From an uncultured Clostridia bacterium (GTDB taxonomy: Bacteria > Bacillota > Clostridia > Christensenellales > Aristaeellaceae): 64,000 nt of DNA. The notes under the pieces are model-generated. The model had not been told where the DNA came from. It did not search any database and saw nothing but the letters and a program-made list of their open reading frames with translations. Every line of letters begins with the position of its first letter. The first letter of the stretch is position 1. Made by a program: the position numbers and the translations under genes. Below are positions 33,621 through 41,790 of this stretch, piece by piece. Location of the stretch: positions 41,303-105,302 of the forward strand of contig CAKULG010000011.1 in assembly GCA_934667105.1 (NCBI GenBank). The letters are read 5' to 3'.

Positions 33621-34043
33621 ATGAAGCTGTCAACCCGGGGAAAATACGGGCTGTACGCCATGATTTATCTGGCCCAGCACGCGGGGGAGGGCCCCCAATC
33701 GCTGCGCGCCATTGCGGAGCTGGGGTTGCCCGATCCGTATCTGGAGCAGCTGCTGGGCAGCCTGCGCCGGGCGGGGCTGGTGACCAGCGTCCGGGGCGCG
33801 CAGGGGGGGTACCGGCTGTCCCGTCCGGCCCGGAAAATCACGGCGCGGCATATTATCGAGGCCATGGAAGGGCCTCTGAGCCTGTCCGAATGCGTGGGTG
33901 AGCCGGAGGGCGCGTGTCCCCGGGGGGGCGATTGCCCCGCCAAGGGCGTATGGGAATATTTAACCGAGCGCATTAACGGCCTGCTTTCCGGCATCACGCT
34001 GGAGGACATGCTGGAGAAAAAGCTGCAAGGAAAGGCGGAATAA
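33621..34043 (+). CDS. iscR: Rrf2 family transcriptional regulator (IscR-like)
   Basis: A 140-aa winged-helix regulator. The recognition region is LEQLLGSLRRAGLVTSVRGA, followed by GGYRLSR. Three cysteines (Cys91, Cys99, Cys105) match the [2Fe-2S] ligands of IscR (Cys92, Cys98, Cys104 in E. coli). It is expected to sense Fe-S status and repress its own operon. ATG 33621 follows AAAGGAG; the frame is open from 33543, but that would start inside the -35. iscS begins 4 bp after its stop. Confidence 0.88.
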   Translation: MKLSTRGKYGLYAMIYLAQHAGEGPQSLRAIAELGLPDPYLEQLLGSLRRAGLVTSVRGAQGGYRLSRPARKITARHIIEAMEGPLSLSECVGEPEGACPRGGDCPAKGVWEYLTERINGLLSGITLEDMLEKKLQGKAE

Positions 34044-34047
34044 ACAT

Positions 34048-35232
34048 ATGGAACGAATTTATATGGATAACGCGGCCACCACGGCCATCGCTCCCGAGGC
34101 GCTGGCGGCGATGCTGCCCTGCTTCGGGCAGGTGTACGGCAATGCGTCCAGCATCCACAGCTTCGGCCGGGAGGCCCGCAAGCGCCTGGAGGACGCCCGC
34201 CGCCGGGTGGCGGCCTGTCTGGGGGCCAAGCCCAATGAAATTTATTTCACCTCCGGCGGCACGGAAAGCGATAACTGGGCCATCAAGGGCGCGGCCTTTG
34301 CCAACCGGGAAAAGGGCAATCATATCATCACCACCCAGATTGAGCATCACGCCGTGCTGCACACCTGCCAATGGCTGGAAAAGCAGGGCTTTGAGGTGAC
34401 GTATCTGCCGGTGGATGAATACGGTCTGGTGAACCCCGCCGATGTGGAAGCGGCGATTACTGATCGCACCATCCTCATTTCCGTCATGGCCGCCAATAAC
34501 GAAATCGGCACCCTGGAGCCCATCGCCGAAATCGGCCGCATCGCCAAGGCCCATAAGGTGCTGTTCCATTGCGACGCGGTGCAGGCCGTGGGCGCGATCC
34601 CCGTGAACGTGGAGGATTGGCATGTGGACATGCTGTCCCTTTCGGGGCATAAATTCCACGGGCCCAAGGGCGTGGGCGCGCTGTATATCCGCACGGGCGC
34701 GCGGGTGGAGCAGTTTATGCACGGCGGGGCCCAGGAGCGGGGCCGCCGGGCCACCACGGAAAATCTGCCCGGCATTGTGGGTCTGGCCGCAGCGCTGGAG
34801 CGAGCCTGCGCCCATATGGAGGAAAATTCCTGCCGCCTCACCGCCATGCGCGATCGGCTGATCCGGGGTATTCTGGATGCCATCCCCTACACCCGTTTAA
34901 ACGGCCATCCCGTGAAGCGGCTGCCGGGGAATGTGAATGTGTCCGTCCGGTTTATCGAGGGCGAGGCCATGCTGCTGCGGCTGGATTTGGCGGGCATTTC
35001 CGCTTCCTCCGGCTCGGCGTGCACCTCCGGCTCGCTGGATCCCTCCCATGTGCTGCTGGCCATCGGGCTGCCCCACGAAATCGCCCACGGCAGCCTGCGC
35101 CTGTCCCTGGGGGATTGCAACACGGAGGAGCAGGTGGACGAGGTGCTGCGGGTGCTGCCTGGCATTGTGGAAAATCTGCGGAATATGTCGCCGCTGTACG
35201 AGCAATTTTTAAAGGAACAGGCGAAGGCGTAA
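34048..35232 (+). CDS. iscS: Cysteine desulfurase (IscS/NifS family)
   Basis: A 394-aa PLP enzyme that takes sulfur from cysteine for Fe-S cluster building. The N-terminus is typical (YMDNAATTAIAPEAL). The PLP-binding Lys202 is in SLSGHKFHGPKGVG. The active-site Cys325 lies in SSGSACTSGSLDPSHVL, the SSGSACTSG loop of the NifS-like class. His in QIEHHAV stacks on PLP. The gene lies between iscR and iscU in the usual Firmicutes order. Confidence 0.95.
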   Translation: MERIYMDNAATTAIAPEALAAMLPCFGQVYGNASSIHSFGREARKRLEDARRRVAACLGAKPNEIYFTSGGTESDNWAIKGAAFANREKGNHIITTQIEHHAVLHTCQWLEKQGFEVTYLPVDEYGLVNPADVEAAITDRTILISVMAANNEIGTLEPIAEIGRIAKAHKVLFHCDAVQAVGAIPVNVEDWHVDMLSLSGHKFHGPKGVGALYIRTGARVEQFMHGGAQERGRRATTENLPGIVGLAAALERACAHMEENSCRLTAMRDRLIRGILDAIPYTRLNGHPVKRLPGNVNVSVRFIEGEAMLLRLDLAGISASSGSACTSGSLDPSHVLLAIGLPHEIAHGSLRLSLGDCNTEEQVDEVLRVLPGIVENLRNMSPLYEQFLKEQAKA

Positions 35233-35295
35233 GAAGGCCCGCGCCGAATTGTAAAACATTGAAGGAAAGCCATTGGCTTAGGAGGAAAAAGAACG

Positions 35296-35670
35296 ATGTA
35301 TAGCGAAAAAGTAATGGATCACTTCTCCAATCCCCGCAATGTGGGCGAAATCCCCGATGCCAACGGAGTGGGCACGGTGGGCAACGCCAAGTGCGGCGAT
35401 ATTATGAAGATGTATCTGAAGGTGGAAAACGGCGTGATCGTGGATGTGAAGTTTAAAACCTTCGGCTGCGGCGCGGCCATCGCCACCTCCTCCATGGCCA
35501 CCGAAATGGTGAAGGGCAAAACGCTGGAAGAAGCGCTGAAGCTGACCAATAAGGCCGTGGCCGAAGCGCTGGATGGGCTACCCCCGGTGAAGATGCATTG
35601 CTCCTTGCTGGCGGAGGAAGCCATCCACGCGGCTGTGGAAGATTATATGAAGAATCATCCCGGGGAATAA
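35296..35670 (+). CDS. iscU: Fe-S cluster scaffold protein (IscU/NifU N-terminal type)
   Basis: A 124-aa scaffold on which clusters are assembled. The three ligand cysteines are Cys33 (AKCGD, with Asp35), Cys58 (TFGCGAA) and Cys102 (KMHCSLLAEEAI). The N-terminus (MYSEKVMDHFSNPRNVG) is characteristic. ATG 35296 follows AGGAGG at 35280-35285. It receives sulfur from the desulfurase encoded upstream. Confidence 0.95.
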   Translation: MYSEKVMDHFSNPRNVGEIPDANGVGTVGNAKCGDIMKMYLKVENGVIVDVKFKTFGCGAAIATSSMATEMVKGKTLEEALKLTNKAVAEALDGLPPVKMHCSLLAEEAIHAAVEDYMKNHPGE

Positions 35671-35712
35671 GCGGGAGGCCTCCCGCTTCTCCCTGGCGAT
35701 GCGGGGAGCAGT

Positions 35713-37512
35713 ATGCCGGAAGTACATGGAAATATTGCGGGCATCCGGGAAAGCCGTCTGGCAGAAATGGCGGCGATCTACGATTGCCCCTTCGAGCCTG
35801 ATGAATTTGCGCCGCGCGATCTCCTGACGGAGCTTGCGCGGCATTCGTGCGCTTTAAACCGGGAAATCGCCGTGTATGTGAGCCGGGACGGCGAAGTGCT
35901 GGATGTGACGGTGGGCGTGCTGGACAGCGTGCCGCTGCTGGATCTGCGGCTGCGCCGGAACGCCAGGCGGCTTTCCTGCGTGCGCTGCATCCACACCCAT
36001 CCCGGCGGCTCGGCCCAATTATCCGATGTGGATTTATCCGCCCTGCGTTCCCTTATGCTGGACAGCATGTGCGCCGTGGGCGTGGATGAAAACGGCCGGG
36101 TGACGGGGGTGAGCGCCGCTTTTTTGGGAGAGCGCCAGGCGGGCGTGCCCATGGTGGAAATCACAGAGATTTACCCCCTCAAAAAGCTGCCCCAGGCCGC
36201 GTGGATGCATGAAATTGCGCTGTCCGATTCCCGGGTGCTTCAGGGGGAGGAGGCCCCCGGCCTGGATTCCCCCGAGCGGGCGCTGCTGGTGGGCATCGAT
36301 TCGGAAAAATCCCTGGACGAGCTGGCCGCCCTGGCGGAAAGCGCGGGGGCGCAGGTGGTGGGCCGCAGCTTCCAGAAGCGGCCCAAGCCCGATACCGCCA
36401 CCTTTGTGGGCAGCGGCAAGGCGGCGGAGCTGCAATTGGACGCCCAGGCCCTGGAGGCCGATCTGATTATCGTGGACGACGAGCTGACCGGGGCCCAAAC
36501 CCGGAATCTGGAGGAGCAGATTGGCCTGAAGGTGATCGACCGCACCACGTTGATTCTGGATATTTTCGCCCAGCGCGCCAAATCCGGCGAGGGCAAATTG
36601 CAGGTGCAATTGGCCCAGCTGAAATACCGGGCGGGGCGCCTGATGGGCCAGGGGCTGATCCTCTCCCGCCTGGGAGGCGGTATCGGCACCCGGGGCCCCG
36701 GCGAATCCAAGCTGGAAATCGACCGCCGCCGCATCCGGGAGCAGATTACCGCCCTGCGCCGCGATCTGGACGCACTGGATAAGCAGCGCAGCCTGCGCCG
36801 CAAATCCCGGGAGCGGGGAGCCGTTCCCGTGGTGGCGCTGGTGGGTTATACCAATACCGGAAAATCCACCCTGCTTAACCGCCTCACCGGGGCGGGGGTG
36901 TACGCGGAAAATAAGCTCTTCGCTACCCTGGATGCGGTTTCCCGGCGGCTGGCGCTTCCTGGCGGGGGCGAATGCCTGCTGGTGGATACCGTGGGCTTTG
37001 TCAGTAAGCTGCCTCATGAACTGGTGGAGGCCTTTAAATCCACCCTGGAGGAGGCCGCCCTGGCCGATCTGCTGGTGATCGTATCCGACGGCTCCTCGGA
37101 GGATATGCCGGCCCAGCGCCGGGTGGTGGAGCAGGTGCTTGCCGAAATCGGCGCGGAGGGCCAGCCCCGGCTGGATGTTATCAACAAATGCGATATCGCC
37201 CCCCGGGAGGAGGAGCCCCTGCCCCGCATTCCCGGCGCGCTGCCCATTTCCGCCAAAACGGGGGCGGGGCTGGACGCGCTGCTGGCGGCCATCGCGCAGC
37301 GGCTGCGGGGCCAGGAAACGGAAGTGACGCTGCTTATCCCCTTCGCCCGCCACGGCATCATAAGCGAGCTGCGGGCCAAGGGCCGCGTGACGGAGGAGCG
37401 CTATGAGGAAAACGGCACCCGGGTTCGGGCGCTGCTCAAGCGCGAGGCCCTGGGGCAGATTACCGCCCGGTACGGCGACTTGATCGTGCCGGAGCAAGAA
37501 GAGGCGCGCTGA
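35713..37512 (+). CDS. hflX: GTPase HflX with N-terminal JAMM-like extension
   Basis: A 599-aa ribosome-associated GTPase. The HflX domain covers about residues 190-590: a GTP-binding-like subdomain with GSGKAAELQL, the basic coil region (GPGESKLEIDRRRIREQI), then the G domain with P-loop GYTNTGKS (378-385), DTVGFV and NKCD. The first 170 residues are an extension with Glu51, His94-Thr-His96-Pro and Ser104-x-x-Asp107. That spacing is the JAMM metalloprotease/RadC-type motif. Similar long HflX proteins occur in Clostridia. HflX splits stalled ribosomes under stress; the role of the extension is unknown. Confidence 0.93.
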   Translation: MPEVHGNIAGIRESRLAEMAAIYDCPFEPDEFAPRDLLTELARHSCALNREIAVYVSRDGEVLDVTVGVLDSVPLLDLRLRRNARRLSCVRCIHTHPGGSAQLSDVDLSALRSLMLDSMCAVGVDENGRVTGVSAAFLGERQAGVPMVEITEIYPLKKLPQAAWMHEIALSDSRVLQGEEAPGLDSPERALLVGIDSEKSLDELAALAESAGAQVVGRSFQKRPKPDTATFVGSGKAAELQLDAQALEADLIIVDDELTGAQTRNLEEQIGLKVIDRTTLILDIFAQRAKSGEGKLQVQLAQLKYRAGRLMGQGLILSRLGGGIGTRGPGESKLEIDRRRIREQITALRRDLDALDKQRSLRRKSRERGAVPVVALVGYTNTGKSTLLNRLTGAGVYAENKLFATLDAVSRRLALPGGGECLLVDTVGFVSKLPHELVEAFKSTLEEAALADLLVIVSDGSSEDMPAQRRVVEQVLAEIGAEGQPRLDVINKCDIAPREEEPLPRIPGALPISAKTGAGLDALLAAIAQRLRGQETEVTLLIPFARHGIISELRAKGRVTEERYEENGTRVRALLKREALGQITARYGDLIVPEQEEAR

Positions 37513-37532
37513 AAAGCGAAAAGGAGATTACT

Positions 37533-38207
37533 ATGGCCGCGAAACTTTTATCCCTGCTGCTGTCGCTGCTGCTGCTGGGGCAGGGCACGGTGAACCAATA
37601 CGCGGAGGAAATGAGCCTGGGGGGCAATCTGTTCCTGGTGAACCGGCAGTATATGATCACCGAGGATTATGTGCCGAACGATCTGGTGCGCCCCAACGTC
37701 ACCTCCACCTACAGCAATATCAAAATGCGGGCCGAGGCCGCCGCCGCGCTGGAAGAAATGTTCCAGGCCGCCAAGGAGGAGGCGGGCTACATCCTCATGG
37801 CCATTTCGGGCTATCGCAGCTACGGCAAGCAAAGCGCTATTTTTGACCGCAAGGTGAAAAACGCGGGCCGCAAGGAGGCCGTGCTGCTGGTGGCCCTGCC
37901 CGGGGCCAGCGAGCATCAGCTGGGCTTGGCCATGGATCTGGGCTGCAAGAAAAACAGCTATCTCAACGAAGCCTTCGGCGATACGCCCGAGGGGCAGTGG
38001 GTGAATGAAAACTGCCACCGCTTCGGCTTTATCATTCGCTATAAAAAAGAATGGACGGAGATCACCGGCTACGCCTTCGAGCCCTGGCATGTGCGCTATG
38101 TGGGCAAGGAGCACGCCGCCCGCATCCACGAGTTGGATATTCCCCTGGAATACTATATCGCCCAGCTTCGGGAGGCGCAGTACGCGCTGGTGAGCGGAAA
38201 GGAGTGA
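37533..38207 (+). CDS. D-Ala-D-Ala carboxypeptidase, VanY/M15B type, copy 1
   Basis: A 224-aa secreted zinc peptidase with a signal peptide (LLSLLLSLLLLGQG). Zinc ligands and the catalytic Glu are visible: His128 and Asp135 in SEHQLGLAMD, and Glu183 and His186 in FEPWHVRYVG. VanY-type enzymes remove the terminal D-Ala of peptidoglycan precursors or the L,D bond. This is the first of three tandem paralogs. It begins 20 bp after hflX with AAAGGAG at 37520. Confidence 0.9.
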   Translation: MAAKLLSLLLSLLLLGQGTVNQYAEEMSLGGNLFLVNRQYMITEDYVPNDLVRPNVTSTYSNIKMRAEAAAALEEMFQAAKEEAGYILMAISGYRSYGKQSAIFDRKVKNAGRKEAVLLVALPGASEHQLGLAMDLGCKKNSYLNEAFGDTPEGQWVNENCHRFGFIIRYKKEWTEITGYAFEPWHVRYVGKEHAARIHELDIPLEYYIAQLREAQYALVSGKE

Positions 38208-38212
38208 GGGCC

Positions 38213-39013
38213 GTGCGCAAGGGATGGCTGACGCTGCTGCTGACGCTGCTGCTGACGCTGCTGCTGACGTTTCCGGCGCTGGGGGAGGAGGAACCCGCCT
38301 GGGAATACCCCCTTTCCCCGGAAATTATCGCCAATCGGGAAGGCTACATCACGCTGACCAACCGCGCCGCTCTTCTTTCGGAGGATTACGCGCCGGAGGA
38401 TCTGGTGAAGGTGACGCTCAAGCGAGTGGTGCAGGGCGAGCTGCGAAAGGCCGCCCACGACGCCCTGGGCGAGTTGTTTCAGGCCGCCCAGGCGGAGGGG
38501 CACACCCTGTATGTGAAAAGCGCCTATCGCAGCTATAAAACGCAGAAAACCATGTATTTCACCCGGCTGGAAAAGCAAGGGCGGGACGACGGCTGGGTGG
38601 CCTATCCCGGCTCCAGCGATCATCAGACCGGCCTGGGCGTGGACGTGCTGAATTACGAATGGACGAAAAAGGACGGCATGAACGAGCAGTTCGGCAATAC
38701 GGCGGAAGCTCAGTGGATGGCCGCCCATTGCCATGAATACGGCTTTGTGATTCGCTATATGGCGGATAAGGAGGATTCCACGGGTATCAATTACGAGCCC
38801 TGGCATCTGCGCTATGTGGGGCGGGAGGCCGCCGCCTATATGACGGAAATGCATTTCTCCCTGGAGGAATTCACCCAGGATTGGCAGGCGTATCTGGCGC
38901 AGTACAAGGCGGCGGGCGGCGATTTTGAGGCGCTGCTGAAGGAACGGGCGCGGCTGGATGTGACCGTGCTGGATGTGACGGACGACGGGGAAGAGGAAAT
39001 CGGCTTTAATTGA
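38213..39013 (+). CDS. D-Ala-D-Ala carboxypeptidase, VanY/M15B type, copy 2
   Basis: A 266-aa paralog. The GTG start at 38213 is placed by GGAG at 38201 and by the signal peptide that follows; the open frame extends back to 38051 through the previous gene. The signal-peptide core is coded by three and a half copies of a 12-bp repeat (TLLLTLLLTLLLT). Catalytic motifs are SDHQTGLGVD and YEPWHLRYVG. Copy 2 has an extra tail of about 45 residues (FTQDWQAYLAQYKAAGG to the end) that is absent from copy 1. The middle of the protein is about as different from copy 1 as from copy 3. Confidence 0.88.
   Translation: MRKGWLTLLLTLLLTLLLTFPALGEEEPAWEYPLSPEIIANREGYITLTNRAALLSEDYAPEDLVKVTLKRVVQGELRKAAHDALGELFQAAQAEGHTLYVKSAYRSYKTQKTMYFTRLEKQGRDDGWVAYPGSSDHQTGLGVDVLNYEWTKKDGMNEQFGNTAEAQWMAAHCHEYGFVIRYMADKEDSTGINYEPWHLRYVGREAAAYMTEMHFSLEEFTQDWQAYLAQYKAAGGDFEALLKERARLDVTVLDVTDDGEEEIGFN
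38228..38269 (+). repeat. 12-bp tandem repeat in a signal-peptide coding region
   Basis: CTGACGCTGCTG occurs three times in a row from 38228, followed by a half unit CTGACG. Each unit codes LTLL, so copy-number changes would lengthen or shorten the hydrophobic core without a frameshift. Confidence 0.85.
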
Positions 39014-39029
39014 CGAGGGAGGCGATGGG

Positions 39030-39914
39030 ATGCGCGGAAAAAGGCTGGCGGCGGCGGTGCTATTGCTGCTGACGCTGTGCGCCTGCGCCCAGGCCGCCTC
39101 CTTTGACGACGACGGGCTGCTGCGGCTGGTGAACCGGGAGGAAAAAATCACCAAGCGCTATGTGCCCGAAGGCCTGGTGCTGCCCGACGTGCCCACAAAC
39201 AAAAAGGACCAGGCCAAGAGCATTTATCTGCGGCCCGAGGCGGCGAAGGCGCTGGAAGAAATGTTCCGCGCCGCCCGGGAGGAACAGGGCTACGAGTTGC
39301 TGGCCGTATCGGGCTATCGCGCCTTCGGCCTGCAGCAGATCATGTTCAATAATAAGGTGGAGGCCGTGGGCAGCCGGGAGCGCGCCTGGCGCACCGTGGC
39401 CCCCGCCGGGGCCAGCGAGCATCAGCTGGGCCTGGCCATGGATATTCTTTGCAGCAATTACCGCAATCTCAACGCGGGCTTTGGCAAAACGGAGGAGGGG
39501 CAATGGCTGTATGCCAATTGCCACCGCTTCGGCTTTATCGTGCGCTATCGCGGAGAATGGGAGGATGTGACGGGCTGCGCGGCGGAGCCCTGGCATTTCC
39601 GCTATCTGGGCCCCGCCCACGCGGCGGCGGTTTCCTGGCTGGACATGCCCTATGAGGAATACGCTCATCAGGCCATGGAGCTGCCCGAGTATGTGCTGAC
39701 GGAGGGCAGCGCCTATCTGCTTTACGGGCTGATGGAAAATGCGCTGCGGGGGGACGGCTGCCTCTTTGAGGAAATGTGCGGCGCGGCCTGCGAAACGGAA
39801 GCGCAGCGGCAGGCGGCGCTTTCGGAGATGACCGCCCGTTTTCTGCCGGAGGGGGTGGCCCTTTCGGAGGCACTTTCGGGGCGGGTGATTTACGATGCTG
39901 TCCCTGCGCGATAA
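39030..39914 (+). CDS. D-Ala-D-Ala carboxypeptidase, VanY/M15B type, copy 3
   Basis: A 294-aa paralog with motifs SEHQLGLAMD and AEPWHFRYLG. The N-terminus MRGKRLAAAVLLLLTLCACA may be a signal peptide or a lipoprotein signal (LCAC), though Cys at -2 makes a poor lipobox. A C-terminal extension of about 80 residues (VLTEGSAYLLYGLMENALRG to the end) has no recognised domain; a similarly placed tail exists in copy 2. The last 20 nt overlap the nuclease gene. Three copies in a row suggest recent duplication and division of labour. Confidence 0.88.
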   Translation: MRGKRLAAAVLLLLTLCACAQAASFDDDGLLRLVNREEKITKRYVPEGLVLPDVPTNKKDQAKSIYLRPEAAKALEEMFRAAREEQGYELLAVSGYRAFGLQQIMFNNKVEAVGSRERAWRTVAPAGASEHQLGLAMDILCSNYRNLNAGFGKTEEGQWLYANCHRFGFIVRYRGEWEDVTGCAAEPWHFRYLGPAHAAAVSWLDMPYEEYAHQAMELPEYVLTEGSAYLLYGLMENALRGDGCLFEEMCGAACETEAQRQAALSEMTARFLPEGVALSEALSGRVIYDAVPAR

Positions 39915-41019
39915 GCTGCGGGCGGTTTCCGCCGCGCCCGCGGCTCCGGCTCCGGCCCGCCCTGCCCCCCGGGATTGCCTGGTGCGGGAAGAGCGCGTGC
40001 CCCTGAGCGGCTTTTCTTTGCCCGAATGGCTTCCCGGCGAGGCGCTTGCCTTTATGCAGGGGGGCGAATACCCTGATTGCACCCGGGAGGATCTGCTTTT
40101 CCTGGATACCGAAACCACCGGCCTTTCCCATGGGGCGGGCACGGTGGCGTTTCTGGTGGGCGTGGGCTATTTCGACGATACCGATTTTGTGGTGCGCCAA
40201 TACCTGATGCGGGATTACGACGAGGAAACGTTCCTGCTGGAGCATGTGGCCCGGCGCATTCGGGATTGCAGGGCGATTTGCACCTTTAACGGCGCCAGCT
40301 TCGATCTGCCGCTGCTGGAAAACCGCTTCACGCTTCAGCGTATGCGGGAATGCTATGTTTCAAGGCCCCATGTGGATTTGCTGCCCACGGCCCGGCGCGT
40401 CTGGAAGCTGCGGCTGAAAAGATGCAATTTGTCCAGCCTGGAGGCGGCGGTGCTGGGGGAGGAACGGGAGGACGATCTGCCCGGCGCGCTGGTGCCGGAG
40501 CGGTATTTCTCCTTTCTCAAAACCCGAGATTTTTCCCTGCTGGAGGACGTGCTGCGCCATAACGCCCAGGATATCGTTTCTCTGCCCCGCATTATGGCGC
40601 GGCTGATGGCCCTGCATGAAAAGCCCCTGCTGGCCCAGGCCCCGGAGGATTTGTTCAGTCTGGGCCGGGTGTATGAAAAGCGGGGAAAAAACGAGGGTGC
40701 CCGCGTCTGCTATCGCGCGGCGGATCAGGGGGCGGTTTCCGCCCTGGCCCGGGCCCGCATGGCGGATAGCTTCCGCCGGGAGGGGGATTTCGCCCAGGCC
40801 GCCCAGATCTACGATCGTATGATCGGCGCGCGCCAGGGGGGCGTCGCCCCACTGGTCGCCATGGCCAAGATCAGCGAGCATAAATTGCGGGATATTCCCC
40901 GAGCCATCGAATACACCCGCAAGGCCATTATCCTGGCGGCGGAGGAGCCGGAAGCGCCCCTGGCCGCCCTGCAAAAACGTTATCAACGGCTGCTCTATAA
41001 GGCAAGGAGGGATTCTTAA
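39895..41019 (+). CDS. RNase H-like exonuclease domain protein (YprB-like) with TPR tail
   Basis: A 374-aa cytoplasmic protein. A DEDD-type exonuclease domain covers about residues 60-245, with DTETTG, CTFNGASFDLPLL, RPHVDLL and HNAQDIVSL, giving the four acidic residues plus a His. The N-terminus is Ala/Pro-rich. The C-terminal 120 residues look like TPR helices. This matches B. subtilis YprB, whose role is poorly known. The start overlaps the VanY copy 3 gene by 20 nt, and its stop overlaps the next ATG (TAATG). Confidence 0.85.
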   Translation: MLSLRDKLRAVSAAPAAPAPARPAPRDCLVREERVPLSGFSLPEWLPGEALAFMQGGEYPDCTREDLLFLDTETTGLSHGAGTVAFLVGVGYFDDTDFVVRQYLMRDYDEETFLLEHVARRIRDCRAICTFNGASFDLPLLENRFTLQRMRECYVSRPHVDLLPTARRVWKLRLKRCNLSSLEAAVLGEEREDDLPGALVPERYFSFLKTRDFSLLEDVLRHNAQDIVSLPRIMARLMALHEKPLLAQAPEDLFSLGRVYEKRGKNEGARVCYRAADQGAVSALARARMADSFRREGDFAQAAQIYDRMIGARQGGVAPLVAMAKISEHKLRDIPRAIEYTRKAIILAAEEPEAPLAALQKRYQRLLYKARRDS

Positions 41020-41720
41020 TGGGTTTCATGGATGGTTTTCGGGTTCGCAAGGCGCTGATGCTGCATCAAAAGGGCGATTTGGAGGCGGCCAAGGCGGTCT
41101 ACGCCCAGCTGTATGCAAGCGGCTATATCACCGCCGCCTATATTCTGCCCTACAGCGTGCTGCTGCTGCGGGAGGGCGGAGAGGAAAATTACCGCAAGGT
41201 GAAGGAAATGCTGCGCAAGGCGGAAAAGGCCTCGGATATGAACGCCGAGCGCCGGCAGCAGCTGCTGATGAATTACGCCGTGGCCCAATATAAGCTGGGC
41301 GAATTGGATAAGGGCATTCATCTGCTGGAGGAATCCCATCGCAAATCTCCCTGCGGGCTCACCTACGGCGCGCTGGGCTTTCTGTATATCGAGGCGGGGG
41401 ACGCGGAAAAGGCCCTGGCCTATAACCTGGAGGCCCTGGATTACGACGACGAGGACCCCGTGACCCTGGATAACCTGGCCCAGACCTATTACCGCCTGCT
41501 GGGGGATAAGGAAACGGCGAAAAAGTATTTTGAAAAGGCGTTGGAAATCAAGGACAGCCAGATCGACACCCTCTATTTCCTGGCCCAGTACGATCTGGAG
41601 GCGGGGAATAAGCAGGCTGCGGCGGAAAAGCTGCAAAAGGCGCTGGAGGGCCGCTTCTCGCCCTTGAATTACGCCAAGCGGGAAATGATCGAAAAGCAGC
41701 TGGCGGAATTGAACGCCTGA
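41019..41720 (+). CDS. TPR repeat protein
   Basis: A 233-aa cytoplasmic protein made of helical repeats; clear TPR units are at about residues 88-120 (LLMNYAVAQYKLGELDKGIHLL), 123-156 (TYGALGFLYIEAGDAEKALAYN) and 159-192 (TLDNLAQTYYRLLGDKETAKKY). No signal peptide or catalytic domain is seen. TAA and ATG overlap with the YprB-like gene, so the two are coupled and may work together. Partners are not identifiable from sequence. Confidence 0.8.
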   Translation: MGFMDGFRVRKALMLHQKGDLEAAKAVYAQLYASGYITAAYILPYSVLLLREGGEENYRKVKEMLRKAEKASDMNAERRQQLLMNYAVAQYKLGELDKGIHLLEESHRKSPCGLTYGALGFLYIEAGDAEKALAYNLEALDYDDEDPVTLDNLAQTYYRLLGDKETAKKYFEKALEIKDSQIDTLYFLAQYDLEAGNKQAAAEKLQKALEGRFSPLNYAKREMIEKQLAELNA

Positions 41721-41790
41721 CGATTTTTCATCCTGTATGAAAGAAGAAAAAACGGGCCATGCTACCTTCAGAAAAAAGGAGGAATGCGGT

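Noticed and set aside
38051..38212. N-terminal extension of VanY copy 2 starting at 38051
   Set aside because: The extra 54 codons lie inside the coding end of VanY copy 1 and precede, rather than include, the signal peptide.
38228..38269. 12-bp repeats as a CRISPR-like array
   Set aside because: There are no spacers, the units are too short, and they code a signal peptide in frame.
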